A DNA stretch of 64,000 nt from Xanthomonas theicola (GCF_014236795.1 NZ_CP049017.1:2210001-2274000); one strand, 5' to 3'; counted from the stretch's first letter, positions 1 through 8,862 are shown. The notes: generated by a model not told the origin, from the letters alone. Program-made: numbers and translations.

Positions 1-186
1 TGCTTACAAACAAAGCAACTCAATTCACATTGGATTGCCGATGCGCTGCGGGGCAGCGCGCTGGGCTGGATGGTCGGCTTCGGCCTGATGGACCCGCCGG
101 CGCCGACCCGCGCCTACCTCGCACGCATGGCGGCGCGGCCGGTGGTGCAACACGTGCAGGCGATCGACGCGGCCGCCACGGCCTGA
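1..186 (+). pseudogene. C-terminal tail of a glutathione S-transferase-like protein (cut by window edge)
   Basis: Frame 1 is open from the first base to a TGA at 184-186. The segment from about base 37 reads like the last 50 residues of a glutathione S-transferase C-terminal helical domain ([16 protein letters not shown], then a YLARMAARP stretch and a final QAID). The first 33 bases are clearly AT-richer than the rest and encode residues that do not fit the family, so the gene may already be broken just upstream, or the sequence may start at an insertion or assembly junction. Function cannot be stated beyond a likely GST fold. The tail ends 71 bases before miaB on the same strand. Confidence 0.45.
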
Positions 187-257
187 GCCGCCTGCGCGGC
201 GCGACCTGCCCAGGTAGACTAGCCGGCTTCCTTTCCCACCCACCTGGATTCAGCACC

Positions 258-1703
258 ATGACCGGGACCGTCCTGCATCCCCTGCCCTCCGCGCGCGCGC
301 CAGCCGTGACCACGCCCGCGGTGCGCGGCAAGCTGTACATCAAGACCCACGGTTGCCAGATGAACGAGTACGACTCGGCCAAGATGGCCGACGTGCTCGC
401 CGCCGCCGAGGGCCTGGAGCTGACCGACAACCCCGAAGAAGCCGACGTGGTGCTGGTCAACACCTGCTCGATCCGCGAGAAGGCGCAAGAGAAGGTGTTC
501 AGCCAGCTCGGCCGCTGGCGCGCGCTCAAGGAGAACAGGCTCAAGGCCGGCGGCACGCCGGTGATCATCGGGGTCGGCGGCTGCGTGGCGTCGCAGGAGG
601 GCGCGGCGATCGTCAAGCGCGCGCCGTACGTGGACCTGGTGTTCGGTCCGCAGACCCTGCACCGGCTGCCGGAACTGATCCGCGCGCGGCGCGCCTCGGG
701 CAAGTCGCAGGTGGACATCAGCTTCCCCGAGGTCGAGAAGTTCGACCGCCTGCCGGAGCCGCGCGCCGAAGGCCCGTCGGCGTTCGTGTCGATCATGGAG
801 GGCTGCTCCAAGTACTGCTCGTTCTGCGTGGTGCCCTACACCCGCGGCGAGGAGGTCAGCCGGCCGTTCGAGGATGTGCTGGTCGAGGTGGCGCAGCTCG
901 CCGCGCAAGGCGTGCGCGAGATCAACCTGCTCGGGCAGAACGTCAACGCCTACCGCGGCCCCTACGGCGAGGGCGAGGACGTGCAGTACGCCGACCTCGG
1001 CCTGCTGATCCGCGCCATCGCCCAGATCGAGGGTGTCGGCCGCATCCGCTTCACCACCTCGCATCCGCTGGAGTTCAGCGATTCGCTGGTGGACGCCTAC
1101 CGCGACGTGCCGCAGCTGGCCGACTACCTGCACCTGCCGGTGCAGGCCGGCAGCGACCGCATCCTCAGCGCGATGAAGCGCGGCTACACCGCGCTGGAGT
1201 TCAAGCAGAAGATCCGCAGGCTGCGCGCGGTGCGCCCGGACATCTCGATCAGTTCGGACTTCATCGTCGGCTTTCCCGGCGAGACCGACGCCGACTTCGA
1301 CAAGACCATGAAACTGATCGAGGACGTGGGCTTCGACCAGAGCTTCTCCTTCATCTACTCGCGCCGCCCCGGCACGCCCGCCGCCGACCTGGAAGACGAC
1401 ACCCCCGAGGCGGTCAAGCATGCACGGCTGGCGCGGCTGCAAGCGCACATCAACGCGCATTCGCTGCAGCTCTCGCGCGCCATGGTCGGCAGCGTGCGGA
1501 CGGTCCTAGTCGAAGGCCCGTCGAAGAAGAACCCGGCCGAGCTCACCGGCAAGACCGAGAACATGCGCTCGGTGAACTTCCCCGGGCCGCCGCGCCTGGT
1601 CGGCCAGTTCGTCGACGTGCTGATCACCGAGGCGCTGAGCAACTCGCTGCGCGGCCGCGTGCAGCTGGACGCGACAGCCGACGCGCCGGCGGCGGCGCGC
1701 TAG
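258..1703 (+). CDS. miaB: tRNA-2-methylthio-N6-dimethylallyladenosine synthase MiaB
   Basis: MiaB is the radical-SAM methylthiotransferase that adds the 2-methylthio group to i6A37 of tRNAs reading UNN codons, in the cytoplasm. The 481-residue product has the three family parts in order. The N-terminal UPF0004 domain carries the auxiliary-cluster cysteines at about residues 33 (THGCQMNEY), 70 (NTCSIRE) and 109 (GGCVASQ). The radical-SAM core has the CxxxCxxC motif at about 183-190 (GCSKYCSFC). A C-terminal TRAM domain runs to the stop. The ATG at 258 is preferred over the longer open frame because the upstream part reads through the GST tail and has no family similarity. The protein starts with a short low-complexity extension before KLYIKTHGC. 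It heads the conserved miaB-phoH-ybeY-corC neighbourhood, here broken by a decayed regulator on the other strand whose stop overlaps the miaB stop. Confidence 0.97.
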   Translation: MTGTVLHPLPSARAPAVTTPAVRGKLYIKTHGCQMNEYDSAKMADVLAAAEGLELTDNPEEADVVLVNTCSIREKAQEKVFSQLGRWRALKENRLKAGGTPVIIGVGGCVASQEGAAIVKRAPYVDLVFGPQTLHRLPELIRARRASGKSQVDISFPEVEKFDRLPEPRAEGPSAFVSIMEGCSKYCSFCVVPYTRGEEVSRPFEDVLVEVAQLAAQGVREINLLGQNVNAYRGPYGEGEDVQYADLGLLIRAIAQIEGVGRIRFTTSHPLEFSDSLVDAYRDVPQLADYLHLPVQAGSDRILSAMKRGYTALEFKQKIRRLRAVRPDISISSDFIVGFPGETDADFDKTMKLIEDVGFDQSFSFIYSRRPGTPAADLEDDTPEAVKHARLARLQAHINAHSLQLSRAMVGSVRTVLVEGPSKKNPAELTGKTENMRSVNFPGPPRLVGQFVDVLITEALSNSLRGRVQLDATADAPAAAR

Positions 1704-2148
1704 TCCAGTTCGGTGAGCAAGCGCTCGCCGCGCGCGCCGATGGCGAGCGCGCGCGAGTTCGGAATGCTGCCACCAGCGCGCCGGCGACATGGCCGCAGCG
1801 CTCGCTCCAGTCCAGGCGCGGCCGGCGCAGCGGCCTGCGTGCCCGGCGCAGCGCCGGATCGGCCGGGCCGGCCGGCGACGGCGGCGCCAGCCCCATCAGC
1901 GACTTGAGCGCGACCTCGGCGCCCGCCAGGTGGAAATAGCGGTGGCGCCCCTGCCGCGCCACCCGGACCAAGCCGGCCTCCCGCAGCTGCGCCAGGTGCC
2001 GGCTCGCCGTGGACGGTGCGACCGCGCCGTCCAGCGCCAGTTCGCTGGCGGTGCGCACCTGGCCGCTCATCAGCGCGGCCACCATGCGCCCGCGGGCCGC
2101 GTCTCCCAGCAGGAAGGCGACGCGGGACGACAGGGCGGGCTCGGTCGT
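1700..2148 (-). pseudogene. Decayed ArsR/HTH-type transcriptional regulator
   Basis: On the minus strand a winged-helix HTH of the ArsR family is readable: GRMVAALMSG, then SELALDGAVAPSTASRHLAQ and VRVARQGRHRYFHLAG. Two lesions are visible. Where the first codon is expected (2148-2146) the sequence is ACG followed by TEPALSSRVAFLLGD, so an ATG appears to have become ACG. The next in-frame ATG lies inside the HTH domain. Further on, the frame that carries the HTH runs into miaB, while a frame shifted by one base near 1760-1785 reads [16 protein letters not shown] and stops at 1700. The middle is also short: the usual cysteine-containing CYDHLAG section between the HTH and the C-terminus is compressed or missing. 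The stop codon overlaps the miaB stop on the opposite strand. A non-ATG start plus a sequencing error would be an alternative to decay. Confidence 0.6.
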
Positions 2149-2543
2149 GCCTCGATTCTAGACGAAACGTGCGCACCGCCGCGACCTGACGCGCCGGCTT
2201 TCACGACCGGCACGACGATGACCAGTCCAGCGACCACGACCACCGCCTGGTGCTGGTCGTGGGCGACCTCGCCGCCGCGCGTGGTCGCGCACGCGTGGAT
2301 GCGCGACCACGCACCGCCTGCCTGACGCCGCCGCCTGAGGAGCCGGTGCGGATTTTTCGCCAGACGCCTGCAGACGCCCGCCGCGCAAGGGCTGCGGCGG
2401 CGTGTCCACAGCCTGCCACGGCCGCGCTCTACAGCGGCTGTGGACAAGTGTGCGGCCGGCCGCGTCGCTGGCCGGACAAGCCGGCGCGCGCTACCCTTTA
2501 CTTCCCTACTTCCGACGCCGCGGCTCCGCGGCGTGCGCCTGCC
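2149..2543. other. Gene-free region upstream of phoH with two hairpins
   Basis: About 395 bases separate the dead regulator from phoH. No convincing coding sequence is seen. The stretch holds two inverted repeats that share the CGACCAC/GTGGTCG core, at 2234-2262 and 2279-2312. It must also contain the promoter of phoH, because miaB can no longer be assumed to lead directly into it. Between 2400 and 2490 there are two CTGTGGACAAG/CTGCCACG-like stretches without clear meaning. Confidence 0.5.
2279..2312. repeat. Perfect 13-bp hairpin with 8-nt loop
   Basis: GCGTGGTCGCGCA (2279-2291) is the exact reverse complement of TGCGCGACCACGC (2300-2312), with an 8-base loop. A second, 9-bp perfect inverted repeat (CCACGACCA 2234-2242, TGGTCGTGG 2254-2262) lies just upstream and shares its core. 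No T-run follows, so it is not a typical intrinsic terminator. It could be a REP-like palindrome or a regulator site for phoH. Confidence 0.6.
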
Positions 2544-3530
2544 ATGACCGTCCCCGCGCAACGCGACTTCACCCTCGATCCCGCCGACACCGAGCGGCTG
2601 GCCAACCTGGCCGGTCCGTTCGACGCGCACCTGCGCCAGATCGAACTCAAGCTCGGCGTGGAGATCGCCAACCGCGGCAACGTGTTCCGCGTCACCGGCC
2701 CGGCCAGCGCCGCCGCCGCCGCCGAAACCCTGCTGCGCGCGCTCTACGACGAGGCCGCCGGCACCGTCTTCGACAGCCACGCCATCCACCTGCGCCTGAA
2801 CGACGCCAACGTCGCGCACGTGGCAGAACGCGCCTACGCCCCGCAGGAGGTCGCGATCAAGGTCAAGCGCGGCACCGTGCGCGGGCGCGGCGCCAACCAG
2901 GCCAGGTACCTGCATTCGATCGCCACCCACGACATCAACTTCGGCATCGGCCCGGCCGGCACCGGCAAGACCTTCCTGGCCGTGGCCAGCGCGGTGGAGG
3001 CGCTGAACGAATCGCGGGTGCAGCGCCTGATCCTGGTGCGCCCAGCGGTGGAGGCCGGCGAGAAGCTGGGCTTCCTGCCCGGCGACCTCAGCCAGAAGGT
3101 CGACCCCTACCTGCGCCCGCTGTACGACGCGCTCTACGAGATGCTGGGCGTGGAAAAGGTGGTCAAGCTGCTGGAGAAGAACGTCATCGAGATCGCGCCG
3201 CTGGCCTACATGCGCGGACGCACCCTCAACGACGCCTATGTGATCCTGGACGAGGCGCAGAACACCACCATCGAGCAGATGAAGATGTTCCTGACCCGGC
3301 TGGGCTTCGGCTCCACCGCCGTGGTCACCGGCGACCTCACCCAGATCGACCTGCCCAAGCACGTCAAGTCCGGCCTGCGCGACGCGATCGAGGTGCTGCA
3401 CGAGGTCGAGGGCGTCAGCTTCACCTTCTTCGAGGCGCGCGACGTGGTGCGGCACCCGCTGGTGGCGCGCATCGTCACCGCCTACGAAAAGCGCGACATC
3501 GCCGACAAGTCGACCGGGCCGGCGCCGTGA
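2544..3530 (+). CDS. phoH: PhoH family ATPase
   Basis: This is a 328-residue PhoH-like P-loop protein of the type encoded next to ybeY in most proteobacteria and thought to act in RNA metabolism and ribosome quality functions. An N-terminal KH-like part (residues about 1-100) precedes the ATPase domain. Walker A is GPAGTGKT at about 136-143, and Walker B is the VILDEAQN segment at about 233-240. The ATG at 2544 gives the usual family length; the longer upstream frame has no family similarity. The stop overlaps a GTG that could start a small exported peptide (GTGA at 3527-3530). The gene order phoH then ybeY then corC is the standard one, with extra small ORFs inserted here between phoH and ybeY. 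Confidence 0.95.
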   Translation: MTVPAQRDFTLDPADTERLANLAGPFDAHLRQIELKLGVEIANRGNVFRVTGPASAAAAAETLLRALYDEAAGTVFDSHAIHLRLNDANVAHVAERAYAPQEVAIKVKRGTVRGRGANQARYLHSIATHDINFGIGPAGTGKTFLAVASAVEALNESRVQRLILVRPAVEAGEKLGFLPGDLSQKVDPYLRPLYDALYEMLGVEKVVKLLEKNVIEIAPLAYMRGRTLNDAYVILDEAQNTTIEQMKMFLTRLGFGSTAVVTGDLTQIDLPKHVKSGLRDAIEVLHEVEGVSFTFFEARDVVRHPLVARIVTAYEKRDIADKSTGPAP

Positions 3531-3649
3531 CGCTGCGCCGGGCGGGCTTCGCCCTGGCCGTCTTGCTCGGCGCAGCCTGCAGCGGCCTCGCCCTGGCCCG
3601 GCCCTCGGTGCACATTCCCACCACACAGCAACGGGCCGCGGCCCCATGA
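3527..3649 (+). CDS. Small exported peptide, possibly the remnant of a larger secreted protein
   Basis: The 40-residue frame starts at a GTG overlapping the phoH stop and ends at 3649. It is almost entirely a signal peptide: a charged TLRRAG start, a hydrophobic FALAVLLGAACSGLALA core with an Ala-x-Ala cleavage site, then only about 20 mature residues. A normal secreted protein would continue, so this may be the head of a gene truncated by a frameshift near 3640. The next frame (3646) overlaps the stop by ATGA and begins with a CLAAVVEQA stretch of the kind seen at the start of small secreted lytic transglycosylases, but the match is too short to be sure. Confidence 0.35.
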   Translation: MTLRRAGFALAVLLGAACSGLALARPSVHIPTTQQRAAAP

Positions 3650-3873
3650 GCATGGCGCCACCGTGCCTGGCGGCGGTGGTCGAGCAGGCGACCATCCGCC
3701 TGCCGGCCGTCGAGCCGGAACGCGGCGCCGCGCCCGAAGACGATGCGCAGCGGCTGGCCTGGATTGCCGCAGGGCGGGCGCAGCGCCTCCTATCGCACCG
3801 CTGCCGGCGGACCGCCGTTGCCGATGCTCATCGAGTGCGTCACCCGATCCCGCCGTCCGCCGCCGACGCCTGA
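3646..3873 (+). CDS. Unrecognised 75-residue ORF, possibly degenerate
   Basis: This short frame overlaps the preceding small ORF (ATGA) and codes for 75 residues that match no family I recognise. It has no signal peptide of its own, and the second half is arginine-rich with the look of out-of-frame GC-rich sequence. Together with the ORF at 3527 it may represent a frameshifted secreted protein gene between phoH and ybeY. It should be read as doubtful. Confidence 0.25.
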   Translation: MSMAPPCLAAVVEQATIRLPAVEPERGAAPEDDAQRLAWIAAGRAQRLLSHRCRRTAVADAHRVRHPIPPSAADA

Positions 3874-3949
3874 GGGTCGCCGGCGTGCGAGCGCTCAATT
3901 CCGGGGCGGCATGGCCTACACTGCCGCCACGTTCCGCCCAGGAGCTGCC

Positions 3950-4222
3950 GTGTTCCGTAGCTGCTCGCCGTTGTGCGCCGGTCTGCTGTCGATGGCAACG
4001 GGCGCGGTGTCCGCCAAGCCGAAGCAAGCGTCCGCCCCGTCGCGCGCCTACGTGGACACCAGTTACCCGATCGCGCCGAAAGCGGTGGGCGATTGCGCGC
4101 TCACCCGCCGTAACCACGACCCGGCCGCCAAGCTGGCCGGCGCGGGCTTCGTACGCATTGGCGACTTCGCAAGCGCGATACTGTCGCCTCCTGTCCGAAC
4201 TGAATTGCCGGTATCGCCATGA
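3950..4222 (+). CDS. Truncated secreted protein of unknown function
   Basis: A GTG at 3950 with an AGGAG about 8 bases upstream opens a 90-residue frame: a signal peptide ([14 protein letters not shown]), then a mature part with [16 protein letters not shown] and [11 protein letters not shown]. The pattern resembles the first 60 residues of secreted proteins that start with a VGD-[FY]-x-L motif and go on for another 100 or more residues; here the frame ends abruptly. The last four bases overlap the ybeY start (ATGA at 4219), so translation could be coupled. An in-frame ATG at 3911 lies upstream but would put extra residues before the signal peptide. It is probably the shortened remains of a longer gene. 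Confidence 0.45.
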   Translation: MFRSCSPLCAGLLSMATGAVSAKPKQASAPSRAYVDTSYPIAPKAVGDCALTRRNHDPAAKLAGAGFVRIGDFASAILSPPVRTELPVSP

Positions 4223-4704
4223 CCAAAGGCCCGGTCCACCTCGACGTCGGCGTCAGCTACGCCCTGCCCCGTGCCGGGCTGCCGGCGGCGGCGAGCTTCC
4301 GCAAATGGGTGGCTGCGGCGCTGAACGGCCGCATCCGCGAAGCCGACCTGGCGATCCGCCTGGTCGACGCCAAGGAAGGCCGCGCACTGAACCACCACTA
4401 CCGCGGCAAAGACTACGCCACCAACGTGCTCAGCTTCCCGGCCGAGTTGCCCGAGGGCCTGCCCAAGGGGATCAAGCTGCCGTTGCTCGGCGACCTGGTG
4501 ATCTGCGCGCCGGTGGTGGCGCGCGAGGCGGCCGAACAGGACAAGCCGCTCAACGCCCACTATGCGCACCTGACTGTGCACGGCGTGCTGCACCTGCTCG
4601 GCTGGGACCACGAGGACGACAAGGAAGCCGATGCGATGGAACAGCTGGAGCGCGAGATCCTGGCCGACCTGGGGGTGGACGACCCCTACGCCGGGGAACG
4701 CTGA
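4219..4704 (+). CDS. ybeY: Endoribonuclease YbeY (rRNA maturation factor)
   Basis: YbeY is a zinc-dependent single-strand endoribonuclease needed for 16S rRNA 3'-end maturation and late 70S ribosome quality control. The 161-residue product has the diagnostic metal-binding motif [14 protein letters not shown] (about residues 121-134) with three histidines, and the upstream NVLSFP core motif. Length is typical. The start codon overlaps the stop of the small upstream ORF, which suggests coupled translation. Confidence 0.96.
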   Translation: MTKGPVHLDVGVSYALPRAGLPAAASFRKWVAAALNGRIREADLAIRLVDAKEGRALNHHYRGKDYATNVLSFPAELPEGLPKGIKLPLLGDLVICAPVVAREAAEQDKPLNAHYAHLTVHGVLHLLGWDHEDDKEADAMEQLEREILADLGVDDPYAGER

Positions 4705-4851
4705 CGCCTGACGGACGCACTGTGCCCGCTCTGCCTGGCCAGCGCGTGGCCGACGCCGTCCAATGCGGGACGGTGGCTGGTCAAGCGCCGGCGTCCGCGT
4801 TACCGTTGCCGCGCGGCCGCCACCCCGCTCTCCGGCCCGAGGTCCTGCACG

Positions 4852-5424
4852 TTGATCCGTCCATCGCTCCTTCTGCTCGCGCTCGCGTCCGCGCCGCCCG
4901 TGTCCGCCGCGCCAGCGCCGGCCATCGATCTGCCGGCGCTGCTCGAATGCCGCCAGCGCGTGGCCGACTTCGCCGCGCTGGGGCCGCTGCTGGCCGATCC
5001 GCTGAAGGCGGTGGCGCAGGGCTGGCGGCCGTTGCCGCAGTCCAACCTGTTCATGAGCGAGTACGCGCTGGTGCGCCCGATCCAGGCGTTCGGCCATAGC
5101 ACCACGCGTATCGCGGTGGCCGGCGCCAGCGTGATGGCGGTGCTGGACCTGCCCGATCCGCGGCCGCTGGCCAGGCAGTTGCGGCTGGAAGCGGCGGTGG
5201 ACACGCCGGAGAAGGCGATGTTCGGCCGCGAGGTGGTCAGCCGCGACGTGACCGACCCCAAGACCGGCGAGCCGATGATCGAATCGATCATCCTCAGCCT
5301 ATCCACGGTGAAGTCGCATCCGGGCAAGACCCTGGCCGGCTGCAGCTACAGCCTGGACCTGCCGGAGGATCCCGACGCCGCACCGGCGCCGGACCCGCTG
5401 CACACGCCCGCCGGCGGCGGCTGA
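4852..5424 (+). CDS. Secreted hypothetical protein
   Basis: The product has 190 residues, starting at a TTG (4852). MIRPSLLLLALASAPPVSA is a clear signal peptide. The mature part has two cysteines (LLECRQ near residue 33 and LAGCSY near 168) that could form a disulfide, and ends in a Pro/Gly-rich tail. No catalytic motif is visible and I do not recognise a named family, so a periplasmic location is the only inference. It sits between ybeY and corC on the same strand, with a 147-base gap to ybeY and a 100-base gap to corC. Confidence 0.7.
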   Translation: MIRPSLLLLALASAPPVSAAPAPAIDLPALLECRQRVADFAALGPLLADPLKAVAQGWRPLPQSNLFMSEYALVRPIQAFGHSTTRIAVAGASVMAVLDLPDPRPLARQLRLEAAVDTPEKAMFGREVVSRDVTDPKTGEPMIESIILSLSTVKSHPGKTLAGCSYSLDLPEDPDAAPAPDPLHTPAGGG

Positions 5425-5524
5425 ACCCGTGTCGGCAGCCGCCCGCGGCGTCGCCGTGCCGTCGCGGCGGCCCTGCTAGACTTGCCGCCACCGCCCGGCA
5501 GGCCGGGTGCCGTATCCACAGAGC

Positions 5525-6406
5525 ATGTCAGAAGACGACGCTAGTAGCACCCCTTCGGAAACCCACGAAAAACGCCGCGGCTGGCTGGAACGTCTCAGCT
5601 CGGTCTTCTCCGGCGACCCGCACACCCGCGACGACCTGGTCGAGGTGCTGCGCGACGCCCGGCACGACGGGCTGATCGCCGCCGACACCCTGCGCATGAT
5701 GGAAGGCGCACTGTCGGTGTCCGAACTCACCGTCGGCGACGTGATGATCTCGCGCTCGCAGATGGTGTCGCTGCCGGTGGAATCGCGTTTCCTCGACCTG
5801 ATGAAGCAGGTGGTCGAATCCGGCCACTCGCGCTTCCCGGTGCATGGCGAGAACAAGGACGACATCCTCGGCATCCTGCTGGCCAAGGACCTGCTGCGCG
5901 GCGTGGTCGCCGACCACGGCCCCGGCACGGTGCGCGAACTGCTGCGCCCGGCGGTGCTGATTCCCGAGTCGAAGAAGCTCAACGTATTGCTCAAGGAGTT
6001 CCGGCTCTCGCGCAACCACATGGCGATCGTGGTCGACGAGTACGGCGGCGTCGCCGGCCTGGTGACCATCGAGGACGTGCTGGAACAGATCGTCGGCGAG
6101 ATCGACGACGAGCACGACGACGCCGAGGACGAAGCCTCGCTGATCGCCGCGCAGGCCGACGGCCAGTACGTGGTCGACGCGCTGACCCCGATCGAGGATT
6201 TCAACGAACGCTTCGGCGCCGATTTCTCCGACGACGACTACGACACCGTCGGCGGCCTGGTCACCGAGGCCATCGGCCACCTGCCGGAAACCGGCGAGGA
6301 ACTGACCCTGGGGCGGTTCGCGTTCCGCGTGGCGCGCGCCGACGCGCGCCGGGTGCAGGCTTTTCACGTCACCATCCTACCGCACGACCCGCAGGAAGAC
6401 GCTTGA
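5525..6406 (+). CDS. corC: CorC/HlyC family CBS-domain transporter-associated protein
   Basis: The 293-residue protein has an acidic and Ser-rich N-terminus, a pair of CBS domains (about 65-190, including SVSELTVGDVMI and a VVDEYGGVAGLVTIEDVLE signature) and a C-terminal CorC_HlyC (transporter-associated) domain with the YDTVGGLV core. Family members are linked to magnesium and cobalt efflux with CorA. A corA gene lies 1.3 kb downstream here, which agrees. The ATG at 5525 gives the family-type start; 6 upstream in-frame codons are not needed. The stop overlaps the TTG of a possible early start of the next gene (TTGA at 6403). Confidence 0.93.
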   Translation: MSEDDASSTPSETHEKRRGWLERLSSVFSGDPHTRDDLVEVLRDARHDGLIAADTLRMMEGALSVSELTVGDVMISRSQMVSLPVESRFLDLMKQVVESGHSRFPVHGENKDDILGILLAKDLLRGVVADHGPGTVRELLRPAVLIPESKKLNVLLKEFRLSRNHMAIVVDEYGGVAGLVTIEDVLEQIVGEIDDEHDDAEDEASLIAAQADGQYVVDALTPIEDFNERFGADFSDDDYDTVGGLVTEAIGHLPETGEELTLGRFAFRVARADARRVQAFHVTILPHDPQEDA

Positions 6407-6426
6407 CCGCTCGCCCGCCGTCGCCG

Positions 6427-7707
6427 ATGCCGGCGCGCGGCTGGCCGCAGCGGCTGCTGGGCGCGCTGCTGGGCTGCTGCGCGGCGCTGGCGTTCGCGCG
6501 GGCCGGCAGTGCGGACCCGGCCGCGCCGCCCGCGCTGGCGCCCGCCTCCACCGCAGCGCCCGTTGCCGGCCCGTCCAGCGACGACGCGTCGGCGCCGGCG
6601 CCGCGGATCGGCGTGGCCACGATGCAGCCGGGCGAGGTGTTCTTCGAGCGCTTCGGCCACGATGCGATCGTGGTGGTGGATCCGCGCAGCGGCCAGGCCA
6701 CCTCGTACAACTTCGGCTTCTTCGACCCCAGCGAGCCGGACTTCGTCAGCCGCTTCGCCGCCGGCGACATGATGTACTACCTGGTCGCCCTGTCCTTGCA
6801 GGACGACCTGGCGCAGTACCGCGACGCCGGCCGCGGCGTGGACATCCAGTGGCTGGACATGGAACCGGCGCAGGCGCGCGCGCTGCAACAGGCGCTGGCC
6901 TGGCGCGCGCGGCCGGAGAACGCGCGCTACCGCTACGACTACTACACCGCCAACTGCGCCACCATGGTCCGCGACGCGCTGGACCGGGCGCTGGACGGCG
7001 CGCTGCACGCGCAACTGTCCGGGCGCTCGCGCGGCAACACCTACCGCAGCGAATCGGTGCGCCTGGCCTCGCCGGCGCCGTGGATGTGGCTGGGCTTCGA
7101 CCTGGGCCTGGGCCCGTTCGCCGACAAACCGTTGTCGCGCTGGGAAGAGGCGTTCGTGCCGATGCGCCTGGCCGAGAGCCTGGGCGAGGTGCGCAACCGC
7201 GCCGGACGCCCGCTGGTACAGGCACGCCAGCCGTTGCTGCCGCAGCGGCTGCCGCCGGAGCCGACGGAGCAGGCGCGGCACTGGTGGCCGTGGCTGCTGG
7301 CCGGGCTGCTGGTCGCCGCCGCCGTGCTCGCGCTGACGCGACGGCCACGCGCGCTGGCCGCGCTGGCACTGCCGTTCTGGCTGCTGTGCGCACTCGGCGG
7401 CGGCGTGCTGCTGTACCTGTGGGGCTTCAGCGACCACCGCGCGGCCTGGGCCAACCGCAACCTGCTGCTGCTCGACCCGCTGTGCCTGCTGCTGGTCGGC
7501 GGCGCCATCGCCGAACTGTGCGGGCGCCGGCCCGGACGCTGGTTCGGCGTGCTGCTGTGGTCGGTGGTGGCCCTGGCCGGCGCGGCATTGCTGATCCATT
7601 GGCTGTCGATGCTGCAGCCGCAGTTCAACCTGCAATGGATCGCCCTGCTGCTGCCGGTGCATGCGGCGCTGGCCTGGGCGTTCACGCGGCGCCGCTTGCA
7701 GCGCTGA
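6427..7707 (+). CDS. DUF4105 domain membrane protein
   Basis: A 426-residue product is predicted from the ATG at 6427; a TTG at 6403 overlapping the corC stop would add 8 residues. The chosen ATG starts a good signal sequence (LLGALLGCCAALAFARA). The periplasmic part (about 70-270) matches the Lnb N-terminal/DUF4105 type: FFERFGHDAIVV, then YNFGFFDP and a YDYYTANCATMVRDAL block with a conserved-looking Cys. The C-terminal third has about four hydrophobic membrane segments separated by short loops. Related domains are papain-like amidohydrolases, so an envelope hydrolase is possible, but no activity can be claimed. It lies between corC and corA. Confidence 0.8.
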   Translation: MPARGWPQRLLGALLGCCAALAFARAGSADPAAPPALAPASTAAPVAGPSSDDASAPAPRIGVATMQPGEVFFERFGHDAIVVVDPRSGQATSYNFGFFDPSEPDFVSRFAAGDMMYYLVALSLQDDLAQYRDAGRGVDIQWLDMEPAQARALQQALAWRARPENARYRYDYYTANCATMVRDALDRALDGALHAQLSGRSRGNTYRSESVRLASPAPWMWLGFDLGLGPFADKPLSRWEEAFVPMRLAESLGEVRNRAGRPLVQARQPLLPQRLPPEPTEQARHWWPWLLAGLLVAAAVLALTRRPRALAALALPFWLLCALGGGVLLYLWGFSDHRAAWANRNLLLLDPLCLLLVGGAIAELCGRRPGRWFGVLLWSVVALAGAALLIHWLSMLQPQFNLQWIALLLPVHAALAWAFTRRRLQR

Positions 7708-7732
7708 TCCCGCCCGCGCACGATTCCCGCCC

Positions 7733-8725
7733 ATGGCCTGCGTTCCCGAAAATCCCGCCTGCGTCATCAACTGCGTGCACTACGACGGCCACGGCCGCCG
7801 CCGCGACATCGCCCTGGCGCAGATCAGCGACGTGCTGGCCGGCGACGACGGCTTCGTCTGGGTCGGCATGTACGAACCGGCCGACGACGTGCTGCAGCAG
7901 CTGCAGGAAGAGTTCCAGCTGCACGACCTGGCGATCGAGGACACGCGCAAGGCGCACCAGCGGCCCAAGGTCGAGGCCTACGGTAATTCACTGTTCCTGG
8001 CGGTGCACACCGCGCAGGTGATCGACGAGCGCATCGTCTACGGCGAGACCCACGCCTTCCTCGGCGCGCGTTTCCTGCTGACCGTGCGCCACGGCGCCTC
8101 GCTGCCGTACGCGCCGGTGCGCGAACGCCTGGAGCGCGAGGCGGCGCTGATGCAGCTCGGCCCGTCCTACGCGCTGTACGCGGTGCTGGACTACATCGTC
8201 GACAACTACCAGCCGATCCTGGACGAATTCCGGCACAGCCTGGAGCGCCTGGAGAAGGACATCTTCGCCGAGGCCTACCGCCGCGACACCGCGATCCGCC
8301 TGTACGAACTCAAGCGCGAGCTCAACCAGATGCGCCTGGGCGTGGCGCCGCTGCAGGACGTGCTGGCCCACCTCAAGCGCACCCCCGGCCCGCTGATCCC
8401 CGACGAAGTGCGGCTGTACGTGCGCGACGTGCTCGACCACGCGGTGCGCACCAACGAGGCGATCGACACCTTGCGCGAGATGCTGGGCACCGCGCTGAGC
8501 GTGAACCTGTCGCTGGTGACCCTGGCCCAGGGCGAGACGGTCAAGCGCCTGGGCGCCTGGGCCGCGCTGCTGGCCGCCCCGACCCTGATCACCAGCTGGT
8601 ACGGCATGAACTTCAAGCAGATGCCGGAACTGGAATGGCCCTGGGCCTACCCGCTGATGGTCGGCGGCGTGGCCGCGGTGTGCCTGGGGCTGTATGTGGC
8701 GTTCAAGCGGGCGCGGTGGTTGTGA
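7733..8725 (+). CDS. corA: CorA family magnesium/cobalt transporter
   Basis: The 330-residue protein has a large cytoplasmic N-terminal domain and two C-terminal membrane helices. The signature YGMNF loop is at about residue 290, between the helices, and a short positively charged C-terminus (FKRARWL) follows. The ATG at 7733 is chosen because the longer frame starts inside the preceding gene. It pairs functionally with corC upstream. The stop is followed directly by a heptad repeat element that fills the gap to the convergent dehydrogenase gene. Confidence 0.95.
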   Translation: MACVPENPACVINCVHYDGHGRRRDIALAQISDVLAGDDGFVWVGMYEPADDVLQQLQEEFQLHDLAIEDTRKAHQRPKVEAYGNSLFLAVHTAQVIDERIVYGETHAFLGARFLLTVRHGASLPYAPVRERLEREAALMQLGPSYALYAVLDYIVDNYQPILDEFRHSLERLEKDIFAEAYRRDTAIRLYELKRELNQMRLGVAPLQDVLAHLKRTPGPLIPDEVRLYVRDVLDHAVRTNEAIDTLREMLGTALSVNLSLVTLAQGETVKRLGAWAALLAAPTLITSWYGMNFKQMPELEWPWAYPLMVGGVAAVCLGLYVAFKRARWL

Positions 8726-8729
8726 GGCC

Positions 8730-8858
8730 GCGACCCGGGACCCGGAAAAGGCGCATCGCCGGTAACAAAACCTGCGCGCGCGACGGCAACGTTCTGCTGA
8801 AGCCTGGTGTGCCTTCGACTCTGCCGTTCCGGGTCCAGGGTCCAGGGTCCCGAGTCCC
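8730..8858. repeat. Heptad paired-arm element, copy 1
   Basis: The left arm (8730-8743) is GCGACCC-GGGACCC. The right arm (8831-8858) is four 7-base units, GGGTCCA twice, then GGGTCCC and GAGTCCC. The arms are partly complementary and enclose an 87-base centre. The copy fills the gap between two convergent genes almost exactly, from the corA stop to the dehydrogenase stop. Confidence 0.75.
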
Positions 8859-8862
8859 GGCC

